DNA of 57,212 nt from Polyangium jinanense (GCF_028435365.1 NZ_JAGTJJ010000066.1:1-57212); one strand, 5' to 3'. Positions 1 through 11,091 are shown, numbered from the stretch's first letter. The notes: generated by a model not told the origin, from the sequence alone. A program made the numbers and translations.

Positions 1-276
1 TTAGGAGATCCCCCGGCTTTGCCGGGGAGGCAGCCGAAGTTTGACATTTCCGGAAGTCGGTTCCGCGCGGCTTCGGTTTGGCCGAAGCCGCGCAACCCCC
101 GAGATCCTGACGGTTGGCACAAGCTGCAAGGAGCCAAGACGTCGCTGTTCACGAAGAGCAGGTCGGTAAGCTTGGCGGCGCAGAGAGTGCGCTTCGGGCT
201 GCACGCGGTCCCGGATCCAACCCAGCCCCTTTTAGGGGCTCATGTTCCGAAACCCCCCGGCTTTGCCGGGGGATCG
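1..276. other. Non-coding stretch with four hairpins
   Basis: I see no credible gene here. Four inverted repeats are present: CCCCGGC-ttt-GCCGGGG (11-27), GCGCGGCTTCGG with its complement around a 5-nt loop (65-93), AGCCCC-tttta-GGGGCT (224-240) and CCCCCGGC-ttt-GCCGGGGG (254-272). The first and last are copies of one element, with the same stem and loop but different flanks. Conceptual translation on the minus strand gives PRQSRG-type peptides from each, which is simply the palindrome read as codons. The pair could be a dispersed palindromic repeat family or terminators. Confidence 0.6.
254..272 (-). terminator. Hairpin just after the protease stop
   Basis: An 8-bp perfect GC stem (CCCCCGGC/GCCGGGGG) with a TTT loop on the plus strand lies 5 bp past the stop codon of the minus-strand protease gene. 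Only a short T-rich run follows on that strand, so it may be a weak intrinsic terminator or a repeat element placed at a gene end. Confidence 0.5.
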
Positions 277-1107
277 TTAGTTCCCCCGGCGGACCTTGGG
301 ACGTGAGCGGCGCGCGTCCAAGAAGGTCCACATAGCAACGACGACGACGAGCCCTGCGATCACGGCCGCCGAGATCAGCAAATTGCGGAGCACGTCCTGG
401 TCGGGATTGCTTTCGAAGGGGATGACCGGTGCCGTGGGACCGAGCTTTTCGAGCATGCCCTTCACCTCCTCGATCGGAATGCCGAAGTTCAAGCTCTGCG
501 ATCGATTGAGCGTTCCCACGGCGACGGCGACGACCTCCCCGCGCCTCGTCATGATGGGGGAGCCGCTCGATCCCGGCGAAATGGCGGCCGTGATCTGGAG
601 GCCCCACGATTCGAGCTCCGAGGCGCGGTCGATTTCTTTGCCCACGCCGCGCTCCCGCTTCGCCGAGACGATCCCCACCGTGAGCGTCCCCGAGAGCCCC
701 AGGGGGCTGCCAATGACCACGACCTCGTCGCCCGGCGCGACGCCGCTCGAATCCCCGAGCGAGAGCGCCGGCAGCCCCGTCCCGTCCGCCTTCAGAATGG
801 CGATGTCCCGGTCCTCGTCGTCGTCGAGGCGCCCGAGAATCGCGAGCTCCGAGCCGTCGGAGAGCGTTGCCGTGACCTTCGCGGCGCCGTCCACGACGTG
901 GTGGTTCGTGACGATTCGCCCGTCTGGCGAAACGAAAAAGCCCGTCCCGGTCCCGACCTTGTGGCCCGTCGCGTCCTCCACCGTCAGAAGCACGACCGAG
1001 GGCTTCGTACGCTCCGCGAGCTCGGCCAGCTCACCACCGGCCGCCCAGGCGACCGCCGGCGAAAACGAGAGGGCCAAGGTCATCGCTGCCGTGAACCGAC
1101 GAACCAT
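277..1107 (-). CDS. HtrA-like membrane-anchored serine protease (S1C), no PDZ
   Basis: Predicted trypsin-like protease of the HtrA/DegP type, acting outside the cytoplasmic membrane. From the start chosen at 1107 it has a signal peptide (about residues 1-23), then the protease fold with the triad His70 (TNHHVV), Asp101 (DRDIAIL) and Ser181 (SPGSSGSP). A hydrophobic helix near the C-terminus (about 243-264) is followed by basic residues, so it is probably anchored in the membrane. No PDZ domain follows the protease domain, and at 276 residues it is shorter than DegP/DegS. An in-frame start 20 codons upstream (1167) is possible, but the 1107 start places the signal sequence at the N-terminus. 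It lies 69 bp downstream of the hybrid histidine kinase on the same strand and may be co-transcribed with it. Function is from family; substrate unknown. Confidence 0.85.
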   Translation of the reverse strand: MVRRFTAAMTLALSFSPAVAWAAGGELAELAERTKPSVVLLTVEDATGHKVGTGTGFFVSPDGRIVTNHHVVDGAAKVTATLSDGSELAILGRLDDDEDRDIAILKADGTGLPALSLGDSSGVAPGDEVVVIGSPLGLSGTLTVGIVSAKRERGVGKEIDRASELESWGLQITAAISPGSSGSPIMTRRGEVVAVAVGTLNRSQSLNFGIPIEEVKGMLEKLGPTAPVIPFESNPDQDVLRNLLISAAVIAGLVVVVAMWTFLDARRSRPKVRRGN

Positions 1108-1176
1108 GGGGCGACGGGAAGCGAACGGGTCGCGTTTGTCAAGCGAGAATCGCGGTCCGCTTGCCATTTCGGCCGC

Positions 1177-3795
1177 TCAGGCCGAACGCCGCGCCTGCCT
1201 CCGCGGGGAGGCCCGCGGGCGTTCGCGGCGCATTTCCGCCACGGAGGAGAGAACCCGCTCGAGCTCCGCGGGATCGATCGGCTTCGTCATGTGGGCATCG
1301 AATCCCGCGGCGAGGGTGCGGCGTCGATCCTCGGCGCCGCCATATCCGGTCTGCGCGATGAGATGGCTGCTCGCCGTCACGGACATCGCGCGCAGCGCGC
1401 GAGCCACGGCAAATCCATCCATGTCTGGCAAGCCAAGGTCGCAGAGCACCACGTCGGGACGCAGCCGTTTCGCGGCCTCGATTCCGGCGGGGCCCGTGTA
1501 CGCCACCTCGGCGCGATAACCGAGGAGCACGAGCAGGTTTCGCAGGATGTCCGCGGTGTCGCGATTGTCCTCGATGACGAGGATACGCAAAGGTCCATCC
1601 GTTTGTCGGAGCAGAGGGGTCGAGGGCGCTGCGGCGCCGAGCGCGGCCTCCGTCGAGAGCGGGAGCCGCACCCGGAGCGTCGAGCCCTTTCCTAGCCCCG
1701 CGCTATGGGCCTCGACGGCGCCGCCGTGCAGCTCGACGAGCCCCTTGACCACGGCGAGCCCGAGACCGAGCCCGCCGCGCGAGCGATCGAGGCTGCGGTC
1801 GGCCTGGCTGAACGTCTCGAAGAGCCGCCCGAGCATGGGCGCATCCATGCCGATGCCGGTATCGCTGACCATGATGGAGACCTCGTTCGTCGCCGCGTCA
1901 TCATCCATCTGCACGTGAATCCGTCCGCCCGGGTCAGTGAATTTGATGGCATTGTGCAGCAAATTGCCGACGACCTGCGAGAGCCGGGTGGGGTCCCCCT
2001 CCACCCAGCGGGGCTCCTCTGGCAGGGCGACCGAGAGCGTGAGGCCATTGGCCGACACGATGGACGCGTAATCGTGGGCGACGTCGCGGACGATCTGCGC
2101 GACATCACAAGGCTCTTTGCGCAGCTCCAGCTTGCCGCGGGAAATGCGCGACACGTCGAGGAGGTCGTCGATCATCCGGGCCATGTGCGCGACTTGCCGC
2201 TCGATCATGGCCAGCGTCTGGCGCGCCTCCGGCGAGCGGCCCGCCCGCATGTCGAGGACCTTCACGGCCGTACGAATGGGGGCGAGGGGGTTTCGGAGCT
2301 CGTGCCCGAGCATGGCCAGAAATTCGTCTTTCCGCCGATCGGCCTCCCGGAGCGCGAGCCCCGCCTCCCGGAGCGCGCGCTCGATCTGCTTCAGCCGGGT
2401 GACCTCCTGCACCATCACGTTGACGCCCTGCACGGTGCCCGACGCGTCCTTGATCGGCACGAAGCTCGCGATCCAATCCCGCAAAACACCGGGCTGCCCC
2501 GCGGTTTCCATCCGATACTCGTGATCCATCGAGTTCTCGCCGGTCTCGAAGACGTGACGGAGCACAGCTGCGATGGGCCCCGCCACGCCGGGCACCATCT
2601 CCCATATCGTGCGGCCGATGTGGGCGGCGACGGAGGTGCCATTGTACCGGGCCAGGGTCTCGTTGATGTTCACGTACCGGAATTCGGTGTCGAGGACGCA
2701 AAGGCCCGCGGGGGAGGTCTTGTACACGCTCTGGAGCTCGGCAAGGTGGCGCTGCGCGGCCCGCTCGCTCTCCTTGAGCTTGCGGACGAGCTCGCCGCGA
2801 TCGATCACGGCGGCCACTTGATCGCTGAGCGTCTGCATGAGCCGGAGCTCGTCGTCCGTGTACCGGGTGCGCCGGCTCGTCGCGAATGCCAGTGTGCCGA
2901 GCACGCGGCCATGAGCGACGAGGGGAAACCCTGCGTATGCCTGCACGCCGACCCCCTTGAGCGGCCCGGATCCGGGGTACGTCGAGTGCTGGAGGTCGGC
3001 GAGGATGAGGGGCTTGCCCGTCTCGGCCACCGTCCCGCACAGAAACTCGCCGAACTTGAGCTCGTGGTATTGCGTGCGTTGCTCCTCCGTGAGCCCCGCG
3101 CTCGATTCGAGCTCCAGCGTCTCGGGAACCGGACCGGTCATGTAATTGAAGTAAAGCTCCACGCCGAGCTCGGCGCCGAGCTCCGTGAAGAGCGGCCCGA
3201 GCAGCTCCACGGGCTCGTCGCTGAGGACGAGGCGCCCGGCCGCCTTGGCGAGCAAGCGGAGGTGCGCGTTCTGGGCCTCCTGAGCCTCCTGCACGCGCCT
3301 CCGTTCGGCGACCTCCCGCGTGCTCTGCGCAGCGGCTTCGAGCATGCGCTCGGCGGCGCGCCGCCATTGCACGCCGAATGCCACGGAGAGCCAGAGGACG
3401 GCCAGGGTCGAGGTGCGCATCATGGCGTCGATCCACGGGGGAACGTGGTATGGGTTCGGGGAAACCAAGAACCCCAGCGCCGTGAGCAAGGTGCAAACCC
3501 CGACGACGAAGATCGCGGCGCCGCGCCGGGGGAGCCATAAGGCGATGCAGACGGGCACGACGTACCCGAAGGGAATCACGACGCCGAGGGAAGTCGTGAG
3601 ATCCAGAAGAAAGAGCCCGACCACGAGCGCCCCGACGACGAGCGAACGCACGACCGTCCTCTCGGCGAACCATTGCCGCCGGGCCGTCTCGTCCGCGGAT
3701 CCGGAGATGCGCGGCCGGTCTCCCGATATGCCCTTCACAGCGTGCTGGCGGCGCCTCCACCCACGGCGCACGCGCCCCCTTTGAGGTGAAAACAT
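1177..3795 (-). CDS. Hybrid sensor histidine kinase / response regulator (GAF-PAS-HK-REC)
   Basis: Membrane-bound two-component sensor. The order is: about four hydrophobic helices (residues 50-145), a short coiled linker, a GAF domain (about 180-330), a PAS domain (about 356-475), HisKA with phospho-acceptor His498 in [10 protein letters not shown], a HATPase with the N box (HNAIKF) and G boxes (DTGIGM, GGLGLGL), and a C-terminal receiver with phospho-Asp786 ([10 protein letters not shown]). A basic tail ends the protein. The receiver carries no output domain, so it probably feeds a phosphorelay. The ATG at 3795 overlaps the longest possible glgX reading frame on the other strand, so the true start may lie further in; the first 40 residues are basic and not conserved-looking. 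The HtrA-like protease follows on the same strand. The signal sensed cannot be read from the sequence. Confidence 0.9.
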   Translation of the reverse strand: MFSPQRGRVRRGWRRRQHAVKGISGDRPRISGSADETARRQWFAERTVVRSLVVGALVVGLFLLDLTTSLGVVIPFGYVVPVCIALWLPRRGAAIFVVGVCTLLTALGFLVSPNPYHVPPWIDAMMRTSTLAVLWLSVAFGVQWRRAAERMLEAAAQSTREVAERRRVQEAQEAQNAHLRLLAKAAGRLVLSDEPVELLGPLFTELGAELGVELYFNYMTGPVPETLELESSAGLTEEQRTQYHELKFGEFLCGTVAETGKPLILADLQHSTYPGSGPLKGVGVQAYAGFPLVAHGRVLGTLAFATSRRTRYTDDELRLMQTLSDQVAAVIDRGELVRKLKESERAAQRHLAELQSVYKTSPAGLCVLDTEFRYVNINETLARYNGTSVAAHIGRTIWEMVPGVAGPIAAVLRHVFETGENSMDHEYRMETAGQPGVLRDWIASFVPIKDASGTVQGVNVMVQEVTRLKQIERALREAGLALREADRRKDEFLAMLGHELRNPLAPIRTAVKVLDMRAGRSPEARQTLAMIERQVAHMARMIDDLLDVSRISRGKLELRKEPCDVAQIVRDVAHDYASIVSANGLTLSVALPEEPRWVEGDPTRLSQVVGNLLHNAIKFTDPGGRIHVQMDDDAATNEVSIMVSDTGIGMDAPMLGRLFETFSQADRSLDRSRGGLGLGLAVVKGLVELHGGAVEAHSAGLGKGSTLRVRLPLSTEAALGAAAPSTPLLRQTDGPLRILVIEDNRDTADILRNLLVLLGYRAEVAYTGPAGIEAAKRLRPDVVLCDLGLPDMDGFAVARALRAMSVTASSHLIAQTGYGGAEDRRRTLAAGFDAHMTKPIDPAELERVLSSVAEMRRERPRASPRRQARRSA

Positions 3796-3952
3796 GCGCG
3801 ATGCCGCGTGCGTCGTCGAGCCGTGGGGCGAGCCGTGCGGGAGCCCTTTCGGCGTTCATCGGTCGTGCGGGCTCGCCCGGACGGTGATGAGGGATTTCCC
3901 CGAGGGTGCCCGGGATACCGCATTCCAGCGTGGATGCTATGGACAGGACTCC

Positions 3953-6115
3953 ATGCCTGCACGCTTCTGGCCCGGTCGCGAGTACCCCCTCGGATCCTTC
4001 TACGACGGATTCGGCGTGAACTTCGCCGTCTTCTCGGAGAACGCAGAGCGGGTCGAGCTTTGCCTGTTCGACAACCCGGGCGACCGGTCCGAGCGGGAAA
4101 GGCTCGTCCTTTCGGAGCGGACCGCGCACGTATTCCACGGGTACGTCCCGGCGCTCCGCCCGGGGCAACTCTACGGGTATCGCGTTCATGGCCCCTATGA
4201 TCCGACGCGGGGCCTCCGGTTCAATCCGCACAAGCTGCTTTGCGATCCGTATGCCCAGGCCGTCGCCAACGAGGTCGACTGGCGGGCGCCGATGTTCCCC
4301 TACAAGCTCGGCCACCCCGATCAGGACCTCGCAATGTGCGAGGAGGACAATGCCTGGGGCGCGCCGAAGGCCGTCGTCGTCGACAACGTCTTCGATTGGG
4401 AGAACGACAAACACCCGCGGACGCCGTGGCGGGACACGGTGATCTACGAGCTTCATGTCAAAGGTTTTACCGTCCGGCACCCCGACATCCCCGAGGGGAG
4501 CCGGGGCACGTATGCGGCGCTCGCCTCCGAGTCCGTGATTTCCTACCTGAAGAAGCTCGGCGTCACCGCGGTCGAGCTCTTGCCCGTGCACGAGATGGTC
4601 GACGACAAGATGCTCGTCGATCGGGGGCTCAGGAATTACTGGGGATACAACACGCTCTCCTATTTCGCGCCGGCGGGCCGGTATGCCTCGATGGGTCGGC
4701 GGGGCGAGCAGGTCGCCGAGTTCAAGCGGATGGTGAAGACGCTTCACGCGGCCGGGATCGAGGTCATCCTCGACGTCGTCTACAACCACACCGCCGAGGG
4801 CAACCACCTCGGGCCGATGCTCTGCTACGAGGGCATCGACAACCCCACGTATTATCGCCTCGTCCCCGGGGATCCGCGTTATTACATGGATTATACCGGC
4901 ACGGGGAACTCGCTCAACATGCGGCACCCGCAGACGCTCAAGCTCGTCATGGACAGCTTGCGGTACTGGGTGACGGAGATGCACGTCGACGGGTTCCGCT
5001 TCGATCTCGCCTCGACGCTCGCCCGCGAGCTCCACGACGTCGATCGGCTGAGCGCGTTCTTCGACATCATCCACCAGGACCCGATCCTCTCGCGGGTGAA
5101 ACTCATCGCCGAGCCCTGGGACGTCGGCGAGGGCGGTTATCAGGTGGGCAATTTTCCGGTTCTGTGGACCGAGTGGAATGGTCGTTATCGCGACGCCGTG
5201 CGCCGCTACTGGAAGGGCGACGCCGCGGTCACCGCCGAGCTCGGGTTTCGGCTCACGGGGTCGAGTGATCTCTACGAGGGGGGCGGGCGCAGGCCCACGG
5301 CCAGCATCAATTTCGTCACGGCCCACGACGGGTTCACGCTCCGCGATCTCGTCACGTACAACCACAAGCACAACGAGGCGAACGGCGAGGAGAACCGCGA
5401 CGGCGCCGATAGCAACGACAGCTGGAACCACGGCGTCGAGGGCGAGACCGACGAACCGGCTGTCGTGGCCTTGCGTGATCGTCAGATGCGGAACTTCTTC
5501 ACGACCCTGATGATCTCGCAGGGCGTGCCGATGATCTGCGGCGGCGACGAGATTGTCCGGACCCAGCGCGGGAACAACAATGCGTATTGTCAGGACAACG
5601 AGCTTTCCTGGCACGACTGGGAGGTCGACGCGCGGCAGCGATCGATGCTGGAGTTCGTCCGGCGGCTCTCGGCGTTCCGGCACGAGCAGCCGGTGCTCCA
5701 CCGAAAGAGGTTTTTCTCGGGAGGCTACATCCGCGGCAGCGAGATGAAGGACATCGTCTGGTTCCGCCCGGACGGCCGGGAGATGAGCGCCGAGGACTGG
5801 CAGAATCCACACGGGCGGGCGCTCCAGATGTTCCTCAACGGCGACGCCATTCCTTCGACCGACGCGCACGGCGAACCCATCGTGGGGGACACGCTCCTCG
5901 TCCTCTGCAATGCGCACCACGAGCCATTGCCGTTCGTCCTGCCGGCCATCGAGTGGGGCGAGCGCTGGGAGGTCGTGATCGATACCCGCACCGCGGCGGC
6001 GCCCGAGATTGGCCTGCCGACCGGGGCCGGCGAATCCTACGTCCTCGAGTCGCGCTCGATGGCGGTGCTCCGCCTCTGCCCCAAGCAAGAGCCCGGCGCG
6101 AAGAGCGCGATCTGA
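3953..6115 (+). CDS. Glycogen debranching enzyme GlgX (isoamylase type)
   Basis: Cytoplasmic GH13 enzyme hydrolysing alpha-1,6 branches of glycogen or limit dextrin. An N-terminal CBM48-like domain ([20 protein letters not shown]) precedes the (beta/alpha)8 barrel. From the start at 3953 the catalytic residues are nucleophile Asp351 (FRFDLAS), acid/base Glu387 (AEPWDVG) and Asp459 (TAHDGFT). YNHTAEG and the [12 protein letters not shown] stretch are further GlgX hallmarks. The 720-residue length fits the family. The frame is open upstream to 3794, but those 53 codons lack family similarity; the ATG at 3953 places the conserved N-terminus correctly. treY follows within about 10 bp and treZ overlaps treY, so the three form one operon that turns glycogen into trehalose. 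Confidence 0.95.
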   Translation: MPARFWPGREYPLGSFYDGFGVNFAVFSENAERVELCLFDNPGDRSERERLVLSERTAHVFHGYVPALRPGQLYGYRVHGPYDPTRGLRFNPHKLLCDPYAQAVANEVDWRAPMFPYKLGHPDQDLAMCEEDNAWGAPKAVVVDNVFDWENDKHPRTPWRDTVIYELHVKGFTVRHPDIPEGSRGTYAALASESVISYLKKLGVTAVELLPVHEMVDDKMLVDRGLRNYWGYNTLSYFAPAGRYASMGRRGEQVAEFKRMVKTLHAAGIEVILDVVYNHTAEGNHLGPMLCYEGIDNPTYYRLVPGDPRYYMDYTGTGNSLNMRHPQTLKLVMDSLRYWVTEMHVDGFRFDLASTLARELHDVDRLSAFFDIIHQDPILSRVKLIAEPWDVGEGGYQVGNFPVLWTEWNGRYRDAVRRYWKGDAAVTAELGFRLTGSSDLYEGGGRRPTASINFVTAHDGFTLRDLVTYNHKHNEANGEENRDGADSNDSWNHGVEGETDEPAVVALRDRQMRNFFTTLMISQGVPMICGGDEIVRTQRGNNNAYCQDNELSWHDWEVDARQRSMLEFVRRLSAFRHEQPVLHRKRFFSGGYIRGSEMKDIVWFRPDGREMSAEDWQNPHGRALQMFLNGDAIPSTDAHGEPIVGDTLLVLCNAHHEPLPFVLPAIEWGERWEVVIDTRTAAAPEIGLPTGAGESYVLESRSMAVLRLCPKQEPGAKSAI

Positions 6116-6124
6116 GGGATGACC

Positions 6125-9100
6125 ATGATGCAGATGGAGTCGACCGACAAGGCGTCCCCGCAAAGCCCCAAGGCGGCCGGAGCCGACCCTGCGGAGGGGC
6201 TTTACGAAAAGATCCTCGCGGGCGCGCGCGTGCCCGGGGCGACCTATCGTGTCCAGTTGAACCACGCGTTCACGTTTCAGGACGCCGCGGTCATCGTGGA
6301 GTACCTCGAAAAGCTCGGGGTGACGGATCTGTATGCATCGCCCTTTTTCAAGGCGCGGCCGGGCAGCATGCACGGCTACGACCTCGTCGATCACAACAGC
6401 CTGAACCCCGAGATCGGCACGAGCGCCGATTTCGACGCCCTGCACGAGCGGCTCGTGGCGCGCGGGATGGGGCTGCTCCTCGATTTCGTGCCGAACCATA
6501 TGGGGGTGCACACGGCCGAGAACGCCTGGTGGATGGACGTGCTCGAAAATGGGCCGAGCTCGCTCTACGCGCCGTTCTTCGACATCGACTGGCACCCGCT
6601 GAAGAGCGAGCTCGAGCGTCGGGTGCTCCTGCCCGTGCTCGGCGAGCATTACGGCAAGGTGCTGGAGAACGGCGATCTAGAGCTCTCCTTCGATCACGGC
6701 GCCTTCTTCGTGCGTTGTTATGGCAATCCCTTGCCGCTCTCCCCGCGCACGTTCCCGCTCATCTTGGAGCCGATCGTGCCGTCGCTCGCCCGCGCGCTCG
6801 GCGAGGAGGACGATGTGGTCCTCGAGCTCATGAGCATCCTCACGGGCCTCGGGAATCTGCCGCCGCAGGGCGAGACGCATCGGTCGAAGGTCATCGAGCG
6901 CCGGCGCGAGAAGGAGATTCTCAAGCGGAGGCTCGCGGCCCTCGTCGCAGAGTCGCCCGCCGTGGCGCGGGCCATCGAGGAGCAGATCCGCGTGATGAAC
7001 GGGCAAAAGGGCGATCCGCGGAGCTTCGACGCGCTCGACGCGCTCCTCGAGAACCAGGCCTACCGATTGAGCTACTGGCGCGTGGCGGCCGAGGAGGTCA
7101 ATTACCGGCGTTTCTTCGACATCAACGATCTCGGGGCGATCCGCATGGAAAACCCCGTGGTCTTCGAGGAGGCGCACCGGCTTTTGTTCCAGCTCATGGA
7201 CGAGGGAAAGGTCACGGGGCTCCGGATCGATCACCCGGACGGCCTCTGGGCGCCTTCCACGTATTTCTGCCGGCTGCAGCGCACGTTTTTCCTTCACCGC
7301 GTGCGCCGCGAGCTCGAGGGGACCGAGGACGGCAAGGGCGCGGCGTCAGCGTTGCAATCGCTCCTGCTGAGCCGCTTCGATCGCGACGCGGAGAGGCGTC
7401 CGGAAGATCCGCCGCGGCCTCTGTACATCGCCGTGGAGAAGATCCTCTCGCGCAGCGAGGAGCTCCCGCGCGACTGGGCCGTCCAGGGGACGAGCGGCTA
7501 TGATTTCGCCGCGCTCGCCTCGGCGCTTTTCGTGGATCGGAGCGCCGAGCGGACGATCACGTCCATCTACGAGGGTTTTACGGGGCTGCACCTCGATTTC
7601 GGGACACTCGCCTACCAGAAGAAGAAGGTCATCCTGGAGAGCTCGCTCGCGAGCGAGCTCAACGTCCTCGCGAGCGCTCTGAATCGTATCTCCGAGCGGG
7701 ATCGGCACACCCGCGATTTCACGCTCGGCACGCTCACGGACGCGCTGCGCGAGGTCATCGCGTGTTTCCCGGTGTACCGGACGTACCTCCACGAAGGTAC
7801 GACGAGCGTGGCGCCGCGCGATGCCGCGGCCATTCGCGCGGCGCTGCGGGCGGCGCGGCGGCGCAATCCCACGATGGACGCCTCGGTGTACTCGTTCCTC
7901 GGCGGCATTCTCCTCCTCGAACGCCCACCGCACCTCTCGGAGCAGGAGCTCCCGAGCCGCCGCGATTTCGTGATGCGGTTCCAGCAGCTCACGGGGCCCG
8001 TGACCGCGAAGGGGCTGGAGGACACGGCGTTTTACGTGTACAACCGCCTGGTCTCGCTCAACGAGGTCGGCGGCGAGCCGGAGCGGTTCGGCATCACCGT
8101 GGACGAGCTCCACCGGGGCAATGAGGCCCGCCAGAGGCTCTGGCCCTCGTCGATGCTCACCACCAGCACGCACGACACGAAGCGGAGCGAGGACGTCCGC
8201 GCCCGCATCAACGTGCTCTCGGAGCTGCCCTCGGATTGGGCGGGCACCTTGTATCGCCTCGCCGAGGCGACCGCGCTGTTCCGCGAGGAGCTCGAAGGGA
8301 TCTCGGCGCCGGATCGCAACGAGGAGTACCTTTATTATCAGACCTTGCTCGGGACCTGGCCGTTCGGTGCCGAATCGGCTTCGCCCGCGTACGTCGAGCG
8401 GCTTGTCGACTACATGCGCAAGGCCACGAAGGAGGCGAAGGTCAATACCTCGTGGACCAACGCGGATCCCACGTACGACGCGGCCGTCGAGCATTTCGTC
8501 CGCAAGACGCTGGCCGACGGACCGGAGACGCGCGCGTTTCGCGAGGCGCTGCTCCCGCTCGCGCGCACCGTGGCCTACCACGGCATGTGGGGCTCGATCG
8601 CGCAGGTCCTTTTGAAGCTCACCTCGCCCGGCGTGCCGGACATTTATCAGGGCAACGAGCTCTGGGATTTCAGCCTGGTCGACCCGGACAACCGCCGGCC
8701 CGTCGATTTCGGGATCCGAAAGCAAATCCTCGCGGAGATCGAGGAACGACGGCGCGCGCCCGAATCCCGGGCGGAGCTCTCGCGCGCACTCGTGGAGAGT
8801 GCGAGCGACGGCCGCATCAAACTCTACGTCACGCGCGTCGCCCTCGAAGCGAGGCGGCAATGGCCGGCGCTTTTTGGCCCGGAGGGCGCGTACGTGCCGC
8901 TCGGGGCCTCGGGGCCCGGGAAGGACCACGTGGTGGCTTTCGCGCGGCGATGCAAGGACCAGGAGATCCTCGTCGTGACCCCGCGGCTCACCGCGCGGCT
9001 CTCGAACGGGCGCAGCGAGCCGCCGATCGGCGCCATCTGGGGTGAAACCACGCTCCAGATCGATTCACCCACCGGCGGGTCCACGCAATCCGTCTACGAA

Positions 9101-9235
9101 AACCTTTTCACCGGCGAGACGATCGAAGGGGCGCCCGCGGACGCTGGGCTCGTACTGCCTCTCTCGCGCGTGCTCGGCGCCTTCCCCGTGGCGCTGCTTT
9201 CTCGAAAGGCGGGCGGAAGCGAGGGATTGTCATGA
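6125..9235 (+). CDS. Maltooligosyl trehalose synthase TreY
   Basis: GH13 enzyme that isomerises the reducing-end alpha-1,4 bond of malto-oligosaccharides to alpha,alpha-1,1, giving maltooligosyl trehalose. Hallmarks along the protein are ATYRVQLNH (near 40), MHGYDLVDHN (near 85), DFVPNHMGV, RIDHPDGLW (near 366), VQGTSGYDF, TSTHDTKRSEDVRARI and GVPDIYQGNELWDFSLVDPDNRRPVDF near the C-terminal end. At about 1036 residues it is longer than many TreY proteins. Three ATGs are clustered: 6119 is too close to the GAGGG at 6114-6118, whereas 6125 or 6128 sit at a usable distance, so I prefer 6125. It follows glgX directly and its stop overlaps the treZ start (ATGA). Confidence 0.95.
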   Translation: MMQMESTDKASPQSPKAAGADPAEGLYEKILAGARVPGATYRVQLNHAFTFQDAAVIVEYLEKLGVTDLYASPFFKARPGSMHGYDLVDHNSLNPEIGTSADFDALHERLVARGMGLLLDFVPNHMGVHTAENAWWMDVLENGPSSLYAPFFDIDWHPLKSELERRVLLPVLGEHYGKVLENGDLELSFDHGAFFVRCYGNPLPLSPRTFPLILEPIVPSLARALGEEDDVVLELMSILTGLGNLPPQGETHRSKVIERRREKEILKRRLAALVAESPAVARAIEEQIRVMNGQKGDPRSFDALDALLENQAYRLSYWRVAAEEVNYRRFFDINDLGAIRMENPVVFEEAHRLLFQLMDEGKVTGLRIDHPDGLWAPSTYFCRLQRTFFLHRVRRELEGTEDGKGAASALQSLLLSRFDRDAERRPEDPPRPLYIAVEKILSRSEELPRDWAVQGTSGYDFAALASALFVDRSAERTITSIYEGFTGLHLDFGTLAYQKKKVILESSLASELNVLASALNRISERDRHTRDFTLGTLTDALREVIACFPVYRTYLHEGTTSVAPRDAAAIRAALRAARRRNPTMDASVYSFLGGILLLERPPHLSEQELPSRRDFVMRFQQLTGPVTAKGLEDTAFYVYNRLVSLNEVGGEPERFGITVDELHRGNEARQRLWPSSMLTTSTHDTKRSEDVRARINVLSELPSDWAGTLYRLAEATALFREELEGISAPDRNEEYLYYQTLLGTWPFGAESASPAYVERLVDYMRKATKEAKVNTSWTNADPTYDAAVEHFVRKTLADGPETRAFREALLPLARTVAYHGMWGSIAQVLLKLTSPGVPDIYQGNELWDFSLVDPDNRRPVDFGIRKQILAEIEERRRAPESRAELSRALVESASDGRIKLYVTRVALEARRQWPALFGPEGAYVPLGASGPGKDHVVAFARRCKDQEILVVTPRLTARLSNGRSEPPIGAIWGETTLQIDSPTGGSTQSVYENLFTGETIEGAPADAGLVLPLSRVLGAFPVALLSRKAGGSEGLS

Positions 9236-11091
9236 AGAATCTCGCGAACGTCGCCCCGCTCGGCGCCCTGTTCGAGGAAAACGACGTCGTTTTCCGCATC
9301 TGGGCCCCGGATCATGATCGCGCCGAGGTCGTCCTGTACGACGCGGACGCCGTGACCGAGCGGGTACGTCTCCCGATGCAGGCCGAGCCGGGCGGGTTTT
9401 TCCGGGCGCGCGTGGGCGCCTCCGGGCCCGAGGCCTCCGTGCTCTACAAGTTCGGCGTGGGGGGGACGGGTCCATTTCCCGACCCGTATTCACGCTCGCA
9501 GCCGTTTGGCGTGCACGGACCGTCGGAGGCCAGGCGATTCTCCTTTGCGTGGACCGACCAGGCGTTTGGCGGGGTGAGCCCCGAAGATCTCGTCCTTCAG
9601 GAGATCCACGTGGGCACGGCGACGGCCGAGGGCACGTTCGAGGCGCTGATCCCGCGCCTCTCCGAGCTTCGCTCACTTGGCATCACGGCGATCGAGTTGA
9701 TGCCACTCGCGAGTTTTCCCGGGCGCTGGAACTGGGGTTATGACGGCGTTTGTTTCTACGCGCCGCAGGTCTCTTACGGAGGCCCGCTCGGGCTCATGCG
9801 CCTCATCGACGCGGCGCACGCGCATGGGCTCGCCGTGATCATCGACGCCGTCTACAACCACCTCGGGCCCGACGGCAATTACCTCCGCGCCTACACGCGG
9901 CGTTATTTCACGGACCGGCACCAGACGCCGTGGGGCGAGGGGCTCAATGTCGACGGCGCGGACGCGCGGCCCGTCCGGGAGCTCGTCGCGCGCAGCGCGG
10001 AGATGTGGATTCGTGACTATCACGCCGACGGGCTCCGGCTCGACGCGACCCACGAGATTCGCGACGACAGCGATCCTCACATCCTGCGCGAGATCGCCGA
10101 ACGCGCCCGCCGCGCGGGCGGAGGAAAACGAATCGTGGTGATCGCCGAGGACGAGCGCAATGACGAGCGCCTCGTGCGTCCCGTGGACAAGGGCGGACTC
10201 GGGCTCGACGCGGTCTGGGCCGACGATTTTCACCATCAGATGCGCCGCGCATTCGCCGGAGACAAGGACGGTTATTTTCAGGACTTTTCGGGGAGCGCCG
10301 CGGACATTGCACGGACCCTGAACGAGGGCTGGTCCTATCACGGGCAAACCTCGCCGCGGACGGGCAAGCCGCGGGGGACGTCGCCGCGATCTCTCGAGTC
10401 CACGCGGTTCGTCCATTGCATCCAGAATCACGATCAGATCGGCAATCGCGCGTTCGGCGATCGCCTCGGCGAGAGCGTGAGCCCCGCGGCGTTCCGGGCC
10501 ATGAGCGCGCTGCTCTTGCTCTCGCCGTACGTGCCGCTGCTCTTCATGGGGCAGGAGTGGAACGCGAAGACGCGGTTCCAATACTTCACCGATCACAACG
10601 CGGAGCTCGGCCGCCTCGTGACGGAGGGGCGACGGAAGGAGTTTGCGGCGTTCGCTTCGTTCCAGGGCGCCGAGATCCCCGATCCGCAGGCGGAGTCGAC
10701 ATTCCTCGCGTCAAAACTCTCGTACGAGGAGCGCGATACGGCCGAGCATGCCGGCGTGCGCGAGCTGTATCGCGAGCTCTTGCATTTGCGTGCCGAGCAC
10801 CCGGCCCTGCGCGCGCGGGAGAGGGGCACATTCGAGGCCCGCGCCGTGGGCGAGGACGCGCTCGTGCTCACGCGGCGGGGCGGCGGGAAGGAAGTGTCCG
10901 TCTGGGTGAACGTGCGCGGGAAGCTGCGGGAGAAGCTGCCGGAGGGGTTGTCCGCCCAGCTCATTCTCGCGACGGAGGAGGCGCGCTTCGGCGGCGCGGG
11001 CGGCGAGGCGGTGCGGGAAGGCCTCGCCGTGGGTGAGGTGCGGCTCGACGGGCCGGCCGCGGCGGTGCTAGGGTCGCGGTCGTCTGCGTGA
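9232..11091 (+). CDS. Maltooligosyl trehalose trehalohydrolase TreZ
   Basis: GH13 enzyme that cleaves trehalose from the end of maltooligosyl trehalose, completing the TreY/TreZ route. An N-terminal CBM48-like domain (about 10-95) precedes the barrel. Catalytic residues are Asp271 (LRLDATHE), Glu306 (IAEDERND) and Asp401 (QNHDQIGNRAFG). YNHLGPDGNYL and the YFTDRHQTPWGEGLN stretch are typical of TreZ. The ATG overlaps the treY stop by four bases and has a GAGGG ribosome site six bases upstream. The 619-residue length is normal. Its stop overlaps the GTG start of the PIN-domain gene, so that gene probably belongs to the same transcript. Confidence 0.95.
   Translation: MKNLANVAPLGALFEENDVVFRIWAPDHDRAEVVLYDADAVTERVRLPMQAEPGGFFRARVGASGPEASVLYKFGVGGTGPFPDPYSRSQPFGVHGPSEARRFSFAWTDQAFGGVSPEDLVLQEIHVGTATAEGTFEALIPRLSELRSLGITAIELMPLASFPGRWNWGYDGVCFYAPQVSYGGPLGLMRLIDAAHAHGLAVIIDAVYNHLGPDGNYLRAYTRRYFTDRHQTPWGEGLNVDGADARPVRELVARSAEMWIRDYHADGLRLDATHEIRDDSDPHILREIAERARRAGGGKRIVVIAEDERNDERLVRPVDKGGLGLDAVWADDFHHQMRRAFAGDKDGYFQDFSGSAADIARTLNEGWSYHGQTSPRTGKPRGTSPRSLESTRFVHCIQNHDQIGNRAFGDRLGESVSPAAFRAMSALLLLSPYVPLLFMGQEWNAKTRFQYFTDHNAELGRLVTEGRRKEFAAFASFQGAEIPDPQAESTFLASKLSYEERDTAEHAGVRELYRELLHLRAEHPALRARERGTFEARAVGEDALVLTRRGGGKEVSVWVNVRGKLREKLPEGLSAQLILATEEARFGGAGGEAVREGLAVGEVRLDGPAAAVLGSRSSA

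Noticed and set aside
1..204. 67-residue minus-strand frame
   Set aside because: Formed by the palindromic hairpin read as PRQSRG; no ribosome site or family.
2105..6649. 1514-residue minus-strand open frame
   Set aside because: Antisense to glgX and treY and overlapping the kinase in another frame; Arg/Ala/Pro-rich, with no family motif. The kinase, glgX and treY on this DNA carry clear catalytic residues.
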